NCBI GenBank assembly: GCA_947044405.1
Contig: CAMRHE010000115.1
Coordinates: 868,001-932,000, forward strand
From: Leptodactylus fallax
Lineage: Eukaryota > Chordata > Amphibia > Anura > Leptodactylidae
Length of the DNA stretch: 64,000 nt
Reading direction: 5' to 3'
The position numbers were made by a program, and so were the translations under genes. Position 1 is the first letter of the stretch, and the number at the start of each line of letters is the position of its first letter. The notes beneath the pieces are model-generated. The model was not told where the DNA came from, did no database searches, and saw only the letters and a list, made by a program, of their open reading frames with translations. This document shows, piece after piece, positions 11,675-23,203 of this stretch.

Positions 11675-14155
11675 TAAACATTTTTTTCCCTTGTTAATAA
11701 AAAAATATATAAAACACATGTCCATAACAACCACTAAAATAAATTTAGTACATTATATATTGTACATGATAAATGCCATAAACCATAGAATTCAGATGAC
11801 AGAATTGATGTTTTACCTCTCAAAAACAGAAAGTAATAAAAAGTGAAAAATTTAAAAGTTTTGAAAGCGGAATAAAGAGGGATAAAATGTTGCTGGTTTA
11901 AGGCTAAAAGGCTAAAATGCTAAAAGATTAAAATGCACATGATGCACCATGTTATGAGCCAGTAATATTTACTAGTGACAGACTCCCGTTAAGAAGATCA
12001 GTTACAAAGCAGCAAAGGAGAAAGATTTGAGCTAAATAGCTCAACATTAGCGATCTAATGTAGGTACTGTTTTTTTCATGCCATTTTTGAGCATCAGCAT
12101 CAGACACTTTTGTTCAATATTTTAGAAGCCGAAATTTTTCTCCCTTTTTGGGCAGCGATACTACATATCAAACACCTCCAAATGGTCTGGGCATTATCAG
12201 GTATCAGGTATAATTCTCTATCTTAAAAGGATGTGAGAATAAAATAAAGCAGCTTCATAACTTAACAAACCATTGTCGTGTCCAAAAAACACACATGCCA
12301 ACTTTAAACCCTTGTGGTGTGAGGGGCAACAATACATCATTAAATGATGAGTGCCATGACTACAGAGACATAACAAACACATGCCATCTTCACACACACT
12401 TGACCATCCACTGTCCAAATATTAGACTCTAAAGCTGGGAAAATAACGTGTCTTATCTGTACTAAGAACCTATAAGCCCAATGAATAAATGGTGAAATCC
12501 CGAGGGATTGGAAACCATTGTGTGATATGTGTCAGAGCTGTCTGCTGCTGTCAACTTTTAAGTGGTTTAATTGCTAAATAATCTTTTCTTGTATGGGAGC
12601 GGGGCCCTTATCCATTCGCCTCTCTTCTCTGTGCTCACTAGGGACAGAGATGCACTTCGGGAGTTATCTGTGTTCTTGGACTGGCATGCGTGTGATGAGG
12701 AATCACTCAGGCTTTCTCCACTTTATCATCCACATCTGTCACTAGGTCTCCTCTCCAAGCTGTCATGGGCTCTTCTAACGCACAGCCTCTTCATTCAGCA
12801 GATTTAACCCCCTCTAACCTCACTTTAGACTCCACTTAGGAGCAAATGTTACAAAGACATTGCACGTCACTGCCTAGTTTCTTCCATCGAAATCCAACGT
12901 TCAACATGGATTACCATCAAAGGGTTGTTTGTGCTGAAGCTCTGTCCAAATTGGATGGTATACCATTTTTCCGCACTTGAGCTATGATTAAAGTAGATCA
13001 ATCGAATATGTCGGTAGAAATGTCATTCGGAAGGCAGCCATACTTTGTATGTCACCTCTTCATCGGAACTATTTAATTGTAGAAGAGTGATTCTGCAGTT
13101 CTGCCAATTGGAATGGCTAGGTGTTGACTTAACAAAGAAGACCCACCATAACCCTACTAAATCTCAAAGTGCAAATGTTGGGCCTCATGTATAAAGGTTT
13201 TGTACCCCATAGAAATGTATTAGAATTGAGATTTTATCTGAACTCTGATTGGTTGATATACACAACAAGTTTAATATGACACCCCAGATGGATATATGAT
13301 GGTCCTAATGTCTACTAGTGCTTCTTACATACACAACTCTTGGCCTAGCTCCCCCTTAGGTCATTGTGCACGCATCAGGGATCTACATTAAGCCAAACAT
13401 ATTACAGACCAAACATGTTAATAAATGTGTACAGTTTGTAATCTCTGAAGACTTGGGTTGAGAAACTATGTTTTAGATCACAACAATTAGACTGCCAGCA
13501 AAAGGAAAAGGTCATTCATTGTAAAATGAGCTCGGTAATTAGAAGGCTATGTAATAAGAAAAGTAAGACTGATAAAAACAGAAAAGTTTGTGCAAGTCAT
13601 TGTTCATTAACTTAGTTAATCTGGATTTGCACTCATGGTAGGATGACAATTTACTGAAGTAAAACAGCAATATAACAATCCCCAGGCATGCCAGTAATAT
13701 ATACTAAAAGCCAATGTCAAAAGTGGTTTTCCGAACCCAAAAAATCAAGTTAACATGGCTGAAAATGGTAAATGTTGTTATACTTTCTTTGTAAATTCCC
13801 CATTCTCAAGATTCTGGTCCCTGGAATCTCCTACTAACATCTGTCTACAGAATCCAGTAAGACCACACCTTGTACTATAGTCCACCTGTGAGATCAGTAT
13901 AATATATGGATTAACATAAAGTGTATAGGGCTCTTATAGTCCATCCCTAGAAAAGTAACATAGTGTATAAAATCTTGTCTGCCCAGTACCAGAGCAGGCT
14001 GCACCTCCTGATCATAGGAATGTATGGTTTGCTATCCATGGTGGTACATTCAGTGTATTCTATACTATCAAGTCAGTCCCTTTTGATATTGTGACATTGT
14101 CGATTTCATAAATCCTAGTGGTAAAGCTGGTCATATACTCAAGAACTGCTTAATG

Positions 14156-14345
14156 CTCAAGGGGATTGTCTGGAACTTTACCATTGATGACCCATTCTTA
14201 GTATATATCATCAATGTTGATCCAAGTATCCAAACAGCATAGTGAAGGTTCCATGTTACTACCGCAAGTTGTGAGGACAGACCCAAAAACATTTATGACC
14301 TATCCTAAAAATAGGCAATTGATGTTAAAGTCCTGAATAACCTGA
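14156..14345. repeat. short element related to the AAAGGGGTTGT family
   Basis: Starts AAGGGGATTGTCTGGAAC, has ATTGATGACCCATTCTTAG inside, and a mirrored ATGACCTATCCTAAAAATAGG block towards the right. The right end is degraded. No coding capacity. Confidence 0.45.
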
Positions 14346-15050
14346 AATCGAGCACCATCTTATACCTTCTTTACCATAGGTGTCTCAACAACAGGAAGAC
14401 ACAAAACAATCTTTCTTACCTCTTCGGGAATATCAAGATTAATAATAACGTTTCTATGTAGTCATAAACTTGGTATAACGTTAGATATTTGTTTTCTGCC
14501 GACTTTATTGGCATATCCTATTCTAAGATATCAAAGGAAGAGGCTTCTACCAGATGTATGATCAAAGACAATGAGATCATCAGAGAGAAGTCCAAGACAT
14601 TTAGAATATATTTGGTTTTAGTCTTCAGAAACTCAACAGGTTATTGGCTCAGTGGAGCGTACAATTTATGGGGAAATATACCAATTTATTTTGGTCATTC
14701 TTTGGTGCTGCTAAATTTATAATCTTAAGAATATGAATTAGTACCAACAATTATACTGTCATAGTTACGGTGTGCCAACTTATTTTGTAAATGTAAATGC
14801 TTAAGAGTTTTAGCAGCAAAAGATGAATTAACAACACTAATATCTAAAGGGCCAGACTGATCCACCTGACTAACAGAGGTTCTTGTGGTGAGTTTCTTAA
14901 TTTCTTAACTTAGTTTCCCATATGCACACACACATTACCTCACTCAGGAAATGAAGGAAGCCTGAGAAAGTAAGGGTGAAATATATTAGATACATGAAAT
15001 ATAGACAGATCTAAATAATGATGCAAAATTGAGGTTCGCAAACTACTACT

Positions 15051-15313
15051 AAGGCTACAGTCACACTAGTGTTTGTGGACCGTTCAGGGACTCTGTCCCC
15101 CATTCCGCTTAAAATATGCGGAGAAAAAAGTCCTGCAAGCAGGACTTTTCTCGCCACTGATTTTAGGCGGAAACCTGGCGGAACCCATTATAGTCTATGG
15201 GGTCTGGGCATTTTCACGGGTAACTGCTTTTTAAGCGGATAGGGTTTCCGTTTTTTGGGTCCCCAAGCTGACCCGAAGAACGGAAACCCAAATGCTAGTG
15301 TGAACCTAGCGTC
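15051..15313. repeat. inverted-repeat element, CTAGGTTCACAC family, copy 1
   Basis: Begins GGCTACAGTCACACTAGTG and ends GCTAGTGTGAACCTAGCG. The interior carries blocks built around TCCGC/GCGGA, CCATTATAGTCTATGGGG and GGTTTCCGTT that recur in the copies at 16972, 17281 and 26941. A non-autonomous DNA element; the superfamily is not assigned. Confidence 0.6.
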
Positions 15314-16464
15314 AGCATTGATACCTCATTTACCTCATTGCATTTACCTCACAGCCGATAGATTCCTTTACGACATTTAACATAACATTTTTGCTGCTAT
15401 ACACTTAAATGTCCATCGGCGTTATGTAATTTTTTTTTATATTAACCTGCTTAGTACATTAATACAAATGAATTTTTTAGGGTTACCTTTAAAAAGCTGT
15501 TTTAATTTGGCATGTAGAATTTGTATAGGAGACAATAAACCGTACATTAACAGAGATATAAAACTATAAAACTGAACACTAAAGTAAATGACTGAACAAT
15601 CCCAAATGCTGGATACAATATTACACTTTATGACTCTTTATTATTAAATCCTTGCTCATTGGGAAGTAAGTGCCTATAACTTTGCTGCTCCGTCACATAC
15701 TGTACCTGCTGAAACACTTCTAAATCTCCTTTAACCCCCTCTGCCACATGTTATCCATTATTTCCAAAAACTGACAGTGTGATTTAGTGTAGCTATTAAA
15801 TATTATATTCTGCTTTAATGTTTGATACATTACACACCCTCAAGAGATTTCCCATAACCCACCAGTACTTTTACTTAATAATAATAACGCATATATATTG
15901 GGATTTAGATCTGTGAGGGTTAGAAGAAAAAAAAAAACATTTTGGTCAAGAATTATGGCGGACTTGAAATCTCATGCTTAGATTTTGGACGCATTTGTAA
16001 GTCAAGAATCTGCTTCAAATGGAGAGAAGAATCCACTTGGTGTGGTATTTCCATTTGGGCACTGTTAATGGAAGAAAGGTGTTGGTTGTGGATTTTCTTT
16101 AGCTAGAGATAGATTTATAATATTGGCTAACATTGTAATACAGAGTGCATATGCAAATAATTCCATCTATTTCATTCCTCAGTGACTAGGTACAGTTTGC
16201 AGCCAATGCATCTAAAATGGAAAAATGAAGCATCTTTGAAATACTGTTAATTGAAATTTTCCTACCATTTTGTGTCTATTGCTTCTATTCAGAACTATGT
16301 GTCTCCATGGTAACAGACAACAAACAAGTCTGATCCTGCAACCATACTCCCTTCTATCTGTTCCATATCTCTTATTAAACTACTCAAAGCACATTAATAA
16401 GACATAGTGCTCAGACAGAAGAAAATATGACTGCAGAATCAGACTACACAGTAATTGTAGTCTG
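15314..16464. other. gene-free stretch
   Basis: AT-rich intergenic DNA. No gene, RNA or clear repeat recognised. Confidence 0.45.
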
Positions 16465-16774
16465 TTAAAGAGGACCTTTCACTGCTTCCACCAACTCCAA
16501 CTATTGCATCTTGAATAGGCATTATTCCACTGATTCTGGTGCAGTTGTAATAATTTCTATTACTTTCAGCAAAATCAGGCTTTCTACTGTCAGGTGGGTG
16601 GTCCTTGGCAGGGACCACCTACCTGACAGCAGCAAGCATAATTATGCTGAAATTAACAGAAATGATTGCTCAGGAATGGTGGGGGCTAGAGAAAATTCCA
16701 ACTGTGCCAGAATCAGTGGAGCAGAACCTATTGAAGGATACAAAGAGTTGGAGTTGTCGCAATGTCCTCTTTAA
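16465..16774. repeat. inverted-repeat element, TTAAAGAGGACC family, copy 3
   Basis: Begins TTAAAGAGGACCTTTCAC and ends AATGTCCTCTTTAA. The arms are complementary through CCACTGATTCTGG / CCAGAATCAGTGG, with a hairpin around GTCAGGTGGGTGGTCC / GGACCACCTACCTGAC (16588-16628). The 87-codon open frame at 16511-16774 falls inside the fold-back and is not a gene. Confidence 0.7.
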
Positions 16775-16860
16775 GATGTAGATGCATATATTTGCATGGA
16801 TGTTGTAGACACAAAATGTGGGAACATTTAATCAAGTTTGTCTGCCAAGTTGCTTTATAT

Positions 16861-16950
16861 GATAGTAAGCTATATACTCAGCCTCTAAAAGGTATCGCCT
16901 GATTTCTTCACTCTTCCACTACTTTCTATGGCTAACACGGTACATTATAC
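16861..16950 (+). mobile_element. Penelope-like element 3' end remnant
   Basis: About 85 bp match the terminal sequence of the Penelope-like element at 21583-23004: CTCTAAAAGGTATCGCCTGA, TTTCTTCACTCTTCCACTAC and GGCTAACACGGTAC occur in the same order (reverse complement of 21583-21680). Only the last part of the element is present, which fits an extreme 5' truncation on insertion. Plus-strand sense orientation. Confidence 0.75.
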
Positions 16951-16971
16951 ATCCTGACATGTGAACACTCT

Positions 16972-17212
16972 TACGCTAGGTGCATGCCTGCATTGGGGTT
17001 TCCGTTCTTCGGGTCTGCTTGTGTCCGGAAAAACGGAAACCAATCTGCTTAAAAAGCAGTTACCCAAATATAATGGGGTCTGCCGGGTTTCCGCCCGAAA
17101 AATGCGGAGAGAAAAATCCTGCTTGTAAGACTTTTCTCTCTGTATTTTTCAAGCGGAATGGGGGACGAAATCCCCGAATGGTCAACGAGCGCAGATGTGA
17201 ACCTAGCCTTAG
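16972..17212. repeat. inverted-repeat element, CTAGGTTCACAC family, copy 2
   Basis: Starts TTACGCTAGGTGCATGCC and ends CGCAGATGTGAACCTAGCC. The TTTCCGTTC, AAGCAGTTACCC and GCGGAGAGAAAAATCCTGC blocks are shared with the neighbouring copy at 17281. The long open frames over this region (216 and 99 codons) are products of the repeat. Confidence 0.6.
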
Positions 17213-17280
17213 GGTGAGGACACATGTTGTGCCAGTATCGATGCGCCTACAATGCGGCTGTGCATGCCACCTGTTTTCTG

Positions 17281-17561
17281 TTAGGTTCACACCTGCTCCT
17301 GCTCTCCGCTGGGAGATTCCATTCCCCATTCTGCTTGAAAAATGCAGAGAGAAAAACACTGCAAGCCGCTATTTTCTCTCTGTATTTTTCGCCCTTTTCG
17401 GGTGGAAACCCGGCGGAAACCCGGAAGACCCCATTATAGTCTATGGGGTCCGTGGGTGTCTGCAGGTAACTGCTTTTTTAAGAGTACTAGGTTTCTGTTT
17501 GGGGGGTCCCCAAGCGGACCCCCTGAATGGAATCCCGAATGCAGGTGTGAACCTAGCATTA
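17281..17561. repeat. inverted-repeat element, CTAGGTTCACAC family, copy 3
   Basis: Begins TTAGGTTCACACCTGC and ends GCAGGTGTGAACCTAGC, mirrored termini of about 17 bp. Contains CCATTATAGTCTATGGGGTC, as in copies 1 and 4. It lies 70 bp after copy 2. Confidence 0.65.
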
Positions 17562-20050
17562 CATTGTTTATTTATTTACTGCTTCTTACTTGTTAACCAC
17601 CGAGCGGTTGGTCAGGTTTCCTCAGTATGATCAATGTGAAGACAATGTGAAGACAGTAGCAGGATGCATAGCCACATGGCAGGTGCTACATCACGGCCAC
17701 TACTTGTCTTCTGATTGTCTCCTTGAGAAATATTACACAGGAGTAGGAATCATAAACTATGTATGGTATGTATGGTAGAGTTGTCTTATTATGTTTGTGA
17801 TTGAAAGACCCGCTGGGCCATGACTGAAGAATCTTAAAGGAACTTTCTTGGTCAGACTAACAACATTTCATTTTTCCCTTTGATATAACCAGGTTAAGTA
17901 TCTTATACTTTGTTAGTAGCCATGTGGGCAAGTGAATAAGGGCAGAGGGCAGCCGCACTACAAGTTTACAAGACACAACATAAAATATCCAAAATTAAAA
18001 AACATAAAAAGTCAGTTAAAACTAGTATGGAAACATTAAAATATTTGCTGACAAGCTACAATTCAGCTTTGAGCCTGTGGGAGCCATCTGATCACTATAG
18101 AGATTTACTTATAATTTACCACTTTTTATGCCACAGTCCTTTGATCCCAGCAAGAAGAAATGACGTTGTTAGTGAGTCACGCGCCGGGTCATTTTTGTTT
18201 CCATTTTTTGGATAGTTAATATATGTTTTTAATGACTAATGCAGAGCTCCTTGGTATTACATAATCTAGAAAAACAAGCAATGTTTTATGTCCTGTATAT
18301 GGGAAATATTTTATGACTATTAATAATGTGTTTTTTTCCAAGTTTGTGCACTGTCATGAGTAGCTGTTCTCACCCTTTGCTCCAATGCCGTACAGTCACA
18401 ATTTATTTCCAGGGGATAAAACAAAATATGTTCTTGGCAAGTTTCTAAACCAACATATTCAGGGGTCCAAGGTTTACCACTGGCTGATGGGGATTGTCAT
18501 CAAGGGTGTATATACAATAGAGGCTGGGGCCCTTAGAGAGGAGACTCAGATCAGGTTAGTTCTACCCACTTTGGAGAACCAATACAACAAAAATTACAAA
18601 CAGTTGTAACCATTGGGACCAGGAAAGTGGTAATTGGGGTGCTTCCTTGCAGCAGGATATTCAGGATACAAAATTCTAGAAATGGTTTGATGCAGATGAT
18701 GGATTTGTTACAGTCTTTTGTATGATCCCTAGAATTGTGTGCAGGACCTGCAAAGATAAGGCTACATGGCCATGTGTATTCAGGATCTGTTACTGTAGAC
18801 AGACTTGCACAGATATGGTCAGATAACCACATGTGTAACCAGAGAGTAGAGCAGAACAATTTCACAGGGATGTGACTACAAAGTATGGACTTCTAGGAGA
18901 ATATAGCAACAAATGATCCTCACAACCCATGTCCATCAGCCCAACAACCCTCACCCTAAACCAAACCCTGGTACACACCACCAATAACCTGTTACAAAAC
19001 GTCTACAGCCCATGAAAACACACACAGCTTTCCTAAATGCTACTTATTATGAACACCTGTCATTAGACCCTCTTATGTGTCCTACACTCTTTATACACTC
19101 TAAAGAGGGGAATGTGAGCTGCTATGTAGGTGTATAGGGGTCTGGTCTAGGGTCTGTATTTGTTTACAGGATCTTGCCTGGGATTTGATTTTATTTAGGG
19201 GGCCTGGTCTGGGGTCTGTCATTGTTTAGGGAGTTTGGTCTGGTGTCTGTATTTTGGGTCTTTATTTTTAGACATTATTTTGAGACATTAATATACCATA
19301 AAACATCAAAAATAAAACTCAAAATCACAAGCCAGTAAATGACAAACATGTCACCTGCCCATCTAATCCATATTTGCATCTATGGAAAATACAGAAATAA
19401 TAATAGAAAAGAATATAGAGGAGGATCATACATCAAGTCATTTAACAAGGATTTCCACCTGCCCATTACTTATGGAAGTAAAAAATGAAAATCATTTCAT
19501 ATGGTTACATAAAAAGAATTTACTCTCCCTATTTCTAATCCCCTAGTTGACTTTGATGGACACGTCTTTTTTCAACTGTACTAACTATGTCACTATAACT
19601 TTAGCCAACTCAGGTATATTACTTGATCTCCATTGAACTGTTATCTGTGATCTAGCAATGTGTCAGCATTCTGCTAACTACCCATCTACATTCAGGAGGG
19701 AGAACCTCAAAGGTCAAAATTGTTATTTAATTTTGTTCATTATGGACAATCAAACTTAAATTCAAAATGTAATATTATGTATAACATACACAATGTTCTA
19801 TGTCACAATATTTCATTCAGATCTATATTATTGTTTGAAAGTATGTCTACATCAATTCTATATAGTTTCCCCGAAATCTTAAAATACTATAGAAAAGGGA
19901 CACACTCATATCCATAACATATCCGTGGAAACTCCCAAAGTATTTTTGGTCTGGTGTTCTTCAATTTGTGGTCCATCTGCAATATTTCTTCATTATAATG
20001 AAATTTACTGTGTATGTTCTATTACACACTTGAGAATTAGGGATTTTATG
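17562..20050. other. gene-free stretch
   Basis: AT-rich DNA without a supported gene. The open frames at 18385-18609, 18551-18865 and 19925-20143 have no family resemblance or splice context that I can defend. Confidence 0.45.
19135..19265. repeat. degenerate tandem repeat
   Basis: A GGTCTGGTCT(A/G)GGGTCTGTATT-like motif followed by a TTGTTTAGG-like motif occurs about three times with irregular spacing of about 35-60 bp. A degenerate minisatellite. Confidence 0.55.
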
Positions 20051-20054
20051 TTTA

Positions 20055-20700
20055 ATCAAAGTTTATTGAAACGATTTATTCAATGTAACATCAGACAACA
20101 TAAGAGAACTGGTAAGGCAAAACGGAAGGAAAAAAATGTATAGTCTCAAGAAGGCAAATATCAGAAAGTCTGCACAAAGGTACTACTACAAGGGGGTCAA
20201 CTCTGTGGCTCAGGACTCAATTCAGTAGGGACGGTGTCCCATGGAGGGATAATAGGAGGATGCACTCTAGGTCCGTCCCGAAGACCTAGGTGGGGATAGA
20301 GTGAGGGCTAGGTGAGGGCCAGGAATGGCCACCCGTATAGTACTCAGAGGGTACTCAAAAGGTACAACAGGGAAGTGAGAGACGAGAGAGAGAAACAACA
20401 AGAAAAGGTGGAAAATGAGCATGGAAGCGGGCAGGGAAAAGGGGAAGGGAGTTTGGCAAGTCGTTGGTTGGAGGAATAGGGGTGATACAGGTGGAATCCT
20501 GGGAGCCCCACATTCCCTGAATAGTATCTACACCTGCCAGAGCACCTCAACCCTGGATGAATAAGGTTAGTCCTCCGCCACTAGGGGCACTGTTCTCCAT
20601 ATGTGGGTGAGGTCCTGGAGTAACTCCACCAGGGAAGTGTCTAGGAATGACCAATCTGGCAGCCATGAGAAAGTGAGGCAGATCTTTTTTGAGAATGAGG
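20055..20700 (-). mobile_element. probable LINE 3' end, antisense to the window
   Basis: Read on the minus strand, an A/T-rich 3' tail (AATAAATCGTTTCAATAAAC, near 20060-20080) follows about 600 bp of mixed sequence rich in CCT/TCC. This is typical of the 3' UTR of L1-like LINEs in fish and amphibians. No reverse transcriptase is present in this piece, so it would be a 5'-truncated copy. The assignment rests on general resemblance only. Confidence 0.4.
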
Positions 20701-21218
20701 GATTTCAAAAGCAAAATTGAATTTATTTCTGTTTGTTGTATAGCACCAACATATTGGGCAGCTTTATACAGTGACTGTCATGAATTGCTGTCCCGAATGA
20801 AATTCACAATCTACTGTAAATGCAGATGCACAAACTAGGGAAAACTCCATAAGAACCTAAGTATCAGTATATTTTTTGGAGTGTGGGAGTAAAAAAAGAC
20901 ACACATACTCTTTGCTGATGTTGTCCTTGGTTAGATTTGCTACAAGACAACAATGCTAACCACTAACTCAGTAATGTGATATGTTCAAGTAATCTTATAT
21001 TATGTCCAACAGTAACATTATTATGTTGCTTTTATTGCATCTTTTTCCTCTCCTCTGTTTAATGTCTGTAAATGTTAATTTTTCTCTATAACTTTGCTGA
21101 GTGGGCAGTCTTCTCCTGTTCTGATTTCAGCTGTATGCCCTGAGTCAACCAGACAGCGTCCCCTGCTGGTGCCTCTTAGGCGGTCTCACTTACTAAGGCA
21201 GAGAGATTGTAACAAAAA

Positions 21219-21275
21219 TCTCTCTCTCTCTCGCTCTCTCTCTCTCCCCTCTCTCTCTCTCCCCCACTCTCTCTC
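21219..21275. repeat. CT microsatellite
   Basis: A (TC)n tract of about 57 bp with a few interruptions (CG, CCCC). Confidence 0.95.
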
Positions 21276-21528
21276 AAAATAATGGATATCTAAAATAGCC
21301 CCTGGGATCCATTGTGTTCTGTCATTTGACATATCCATTTTATTGCTTAATCTGTCCTGGTCCTATGACAGACCAAAATAATGGATTAAATTACTCAGAT
21401 GTGAACACACCCTAAATAGTATTGTGAACAAGATTTGTTGATGAGTTTTGTAGTATAGATTTTATCATGTGTGGTACAACTCAGCAATAGTCAAGAAATG
21501 TAGCCATGCATGTAACTACTATCAATCA

Positions 21529-21582
21529 CAGAAGAACTGTGACATCACAGACGAATGATATTAGCAATCACAGAAGAACTGT
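21529..21582. repeat. 42-bp tandem array, left part
   Basis: One full 42-bp unit beginning CAGAAGAACTGTGACATCAC and the start of a second. The array resumes at 23004 after the Penelope-like insertion. Confidence 0.85.
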
Positions 21583-21625
21583 AGTATAATGTTGTACCGT
21601 GTTAGCCATTGAAAGTAGTGGAAGA

Positions 21626-21786
21626 GTGAAGAAATCAGGCGATACCTTTTAGAGGCTAACTGAGTATATTTATAAGTAAGCTTTCAGGAGTACTCGCTCC
21701 CTTCATCAGACATGGTGTGATACAAGAACTGAAAATTAACAGATTTTTATACACATGGTTTTCAAAGCATTTTAGAGTCCTTAAAA
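21626..21786 (-). repeat. Penelope-like terminal repeat, sense 3' copy
   Basis: 161 bp, inverted relative to 22844-23004 with no net length difference. On the minus strand it holds the hammerhead-like core and the CTCTAAAAGGTATCGCC block typical of the end of these elements. Confidence 0.85.
21682..21709 (-). ncRNA. hammerhead-ribozyme-like core in Penelope-like repeat (sense)
   Basis: The minus strand reads CTGATGA (21703-21709), a small stem-loop (AGGGAG / CTCCT around a six-base loop), then GAAA (21682-21685). This is the order of the hammerhead catalytic core. Hammerheads are known in the terminal repeats of Penelope-like elements. The cleavage side is weak here: I find GCC rather than a GUC-type triplet in the expected downstream block, and no strong stem I. 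It may be a decayed ribozyme. Confidence 0.4.
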
Positions 21787-21976
21787 AAAATTGCAATCTA
21801 AGTAGAGAAGTTATTTACAACAGGTCAAAAAAACAGTCTGGAAACTTGTGGTGCGTGACGGAGGGATCAGTAATTCTTGCTGTTATCTGTTTGCTATCAG
21901 GAGGTGATTTGTGACCCTCACAGGTCACACATAGTGTGATTTGAAGCTGGCATGAATATTGAGTTCAGTTCATGGT

Positions 21977-22840
21977 TCAAACATAGTGTGACATGAAGCT
22001 GGCATGAATATTAAGTCCAAATTGCAGAGTTTGAAATTTTTGCATAAATTTGTACTCCATTTCTTTTCTTTTCTCCTGTGTCTTAAAATGTCCCATTAAA
22101 ACCACAACCCGCAAATCTTCAATAGAGTGGTTTTCTCCGGAGAAATGTGCGGCCACTGGGAGATCGGTTCTGCTGTTATTAATGGTGGATCTGTGTGAGT
22201 TCATTCGTTGACTGAGTCTCTGCCCTGTTTCCCCCACATAGAGGCCTGTGGTGGGACATTGCACACACATTATGAGATACACCACATTGGAAGACCTGCA
22301 GGAAAATGTCCCCCTAATTCTGTGCACCTGTTGTGACTGTGGGATAGGTACCCTGTCAGCGGTGTGGATGTGCTTGCAGGTCATGCACCTTTTATGTAGG
22401 CATGGTGAGGTGCCATTTTCAGTTGGGGCCTTCAGGGCACTCCGGACGATAATACGCCTCAGGTTTGGTGGTTGTCGAAAGGAGAGGAGAGGGGGGACTG
22501 GAAATATGTCCTTGAGTCTGTTGTCCCTATGTAGTACAGGTTGGAGCTCCTTGGCAATCCTTCGTAGGATCTCCAGCTGTGGGTTGTAGGTGACGACTAG
22601 GGGCACTCGGGCTTCTTTCTGGGTCTCTCTATATGTGAGCAGACTGTCTCTGTTAATGGCTGCTGCTTTGTTTAATTGGTTGTCTGTCACTTTTGGTTTG
22701 TATCCCAATCTGAGAAATTTCATCCTCAGATCCAGGAGGTGCTTGTCCAGGTCTGTTTTGTCGGAGCAAATACGATTGTATCGTATAGCCTGGCTGTAGA
22801 TTATAGATTGTCTTGTGTGCTTGGGGTGGAAGCTGTCGTT
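21977..22840 (-). pseudogene. Penelope-like polyprotein C-terminal part with GIY-YIG endonuclease
   Basis: The frame is open for 287 codons on the minus strand. A methionine 39 codons in (22723) is not the natural start, since recognisable Penelope sequence (FHPKH, then RYNRICSDKTDLDKHL) lies before it. Features in order are the RT-endonuclease linker with the conserved SDK-DLDKHL stretch; a cysteine cluster (CLHKRCMTC) before the nuclease; and the GIY-YIG domain with VVYLIMCVQC, LYVGETGQRL and an R-x6-H (RMNSHRS). The protein would nick the target DNA for target-primed insertion. The N-terminal reverse transcriptase is absent and the frame meets TGA at 22841-22843 exactly where the inverted repeat begins, so this is a dead fragment. 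The endonuclease part itself has no stop or frameshift, which suggests a fairly young insertion. Confidence 0.85.
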
Positions 22841-22843
22841 TCA

Positions 22844-23004
22844 TTTTAAGGACTCTAAAATGCTTTGAAAACCATGTGTATAAAAATCTGTTAATTTTCA
22901 GTTCTTGTATCACACCATGTCTGATGAAGGGAGCGAGTACTCCTGAAAGCTTACTTATAAATATACTCAGTTAGCCTCTAAAAGGTATCGCCTGATTTCT
23001 TCAC
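22844..23004 (+). repeat. Penelope-like terminal repeat, inverted 5' copy
   Basis: Reverse complement of 21626-21786 over 161 bp. On the element's own strand it lies at the truncated 5' end in the opposite sense. Such inverted terminal copies are described for Penelope-like insertions and probably arise during integration. Confidence 0.85.
22921..22948 (+). ncRNA. hammerhead-ribozyme-like core, inverted copy
   Basis: CTGATGA at 22921-22927, a stem-loop, then GAAA at 22945-22948. Identical to the core at 21682-21709 but on the plus strand. The same caveat applies: the cleavage triplet and stem I are not convincing. Confidence 0.4.
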
Positions 23005-23203
23005 AGAAGAACTGTGACATCACAGAAGAATGATATTAGCAATCACAGAAGAACTGTGACATCACAGAAGAATGATATTAGCAATCACAGAAGAACTGTG
23101 ACATCACAGAAGAATGATATTAGCAATCACAGAAGAACTGTGACATCACAGAAGAATGATATTAGCAATCACAGAAGAACTGTGACATCACAGGAGAGTG
23201 CTG
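23004..23203. repeat. 42-bp tandem array, right part
   Basis: Units start at 23004, 23046, 23088, 23130 and 23172 (CAGAAGAACTGTGACATCAC...TATTAGCAAT). The spacing is exactly 42 bp and the copies are nearly identical; the last is partial and diverged. Because 42 is a multiple of three, the array gives an open frame with a 14-residue repeat. No start context or flanking coding signal supports a gene. Confidence 0.95.

Larger units (their letters stand above)
11164..15050. other. gene-free stretch
   Basis: No gene seen. It holds a 14-bp tandem repeat (11633), an AAGGGGATTGT-type element (14156), and otherwise AT-rich DNA. The open frames at 12571-12807 and 14489-14722 have no recognisable domain. 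Confidence 0.45.
21583..23004 (-). mobile_element. 5'-truncated Penelope-like retroelement
   Basis: Minus-strand element with a GIY-YIG endonuclease frame (21977-22840). It is flanked by exact-length inverted copies of its end (21626-21786 and 22844-23004). Past the left copy is a further 43 bp ending in GGTACAACATTATACTAC (minus strand), also seen in the remnant at 16861. The reverse transcriptase is missing: the frame is entered at the RT-endonuclease linker and joins directly to the inverted copy at about 22841. The 15-mer TCACAGAAGAACTGT lies on both sides (21568-21582 and 23001-23015) and may be the target duplication, although the host array also contains it. Confidence 0.85.

Noticed and set aside
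16980..17630. 216-codon frame and its antisense partner
   Set aside because: Both run across two inverted-repeat elements; no domain, and the same blocks recur at other copies.
22248..22589. Plus-strand 113-codon frame
   Set aside because: Antisense to the Penelope-like endonuclease frame.
23004..23203. CRISPR-like array
   Set aside because: The units are contiguous 42-bp copies with no unique spacers, and the DNA is from a vertebrate.
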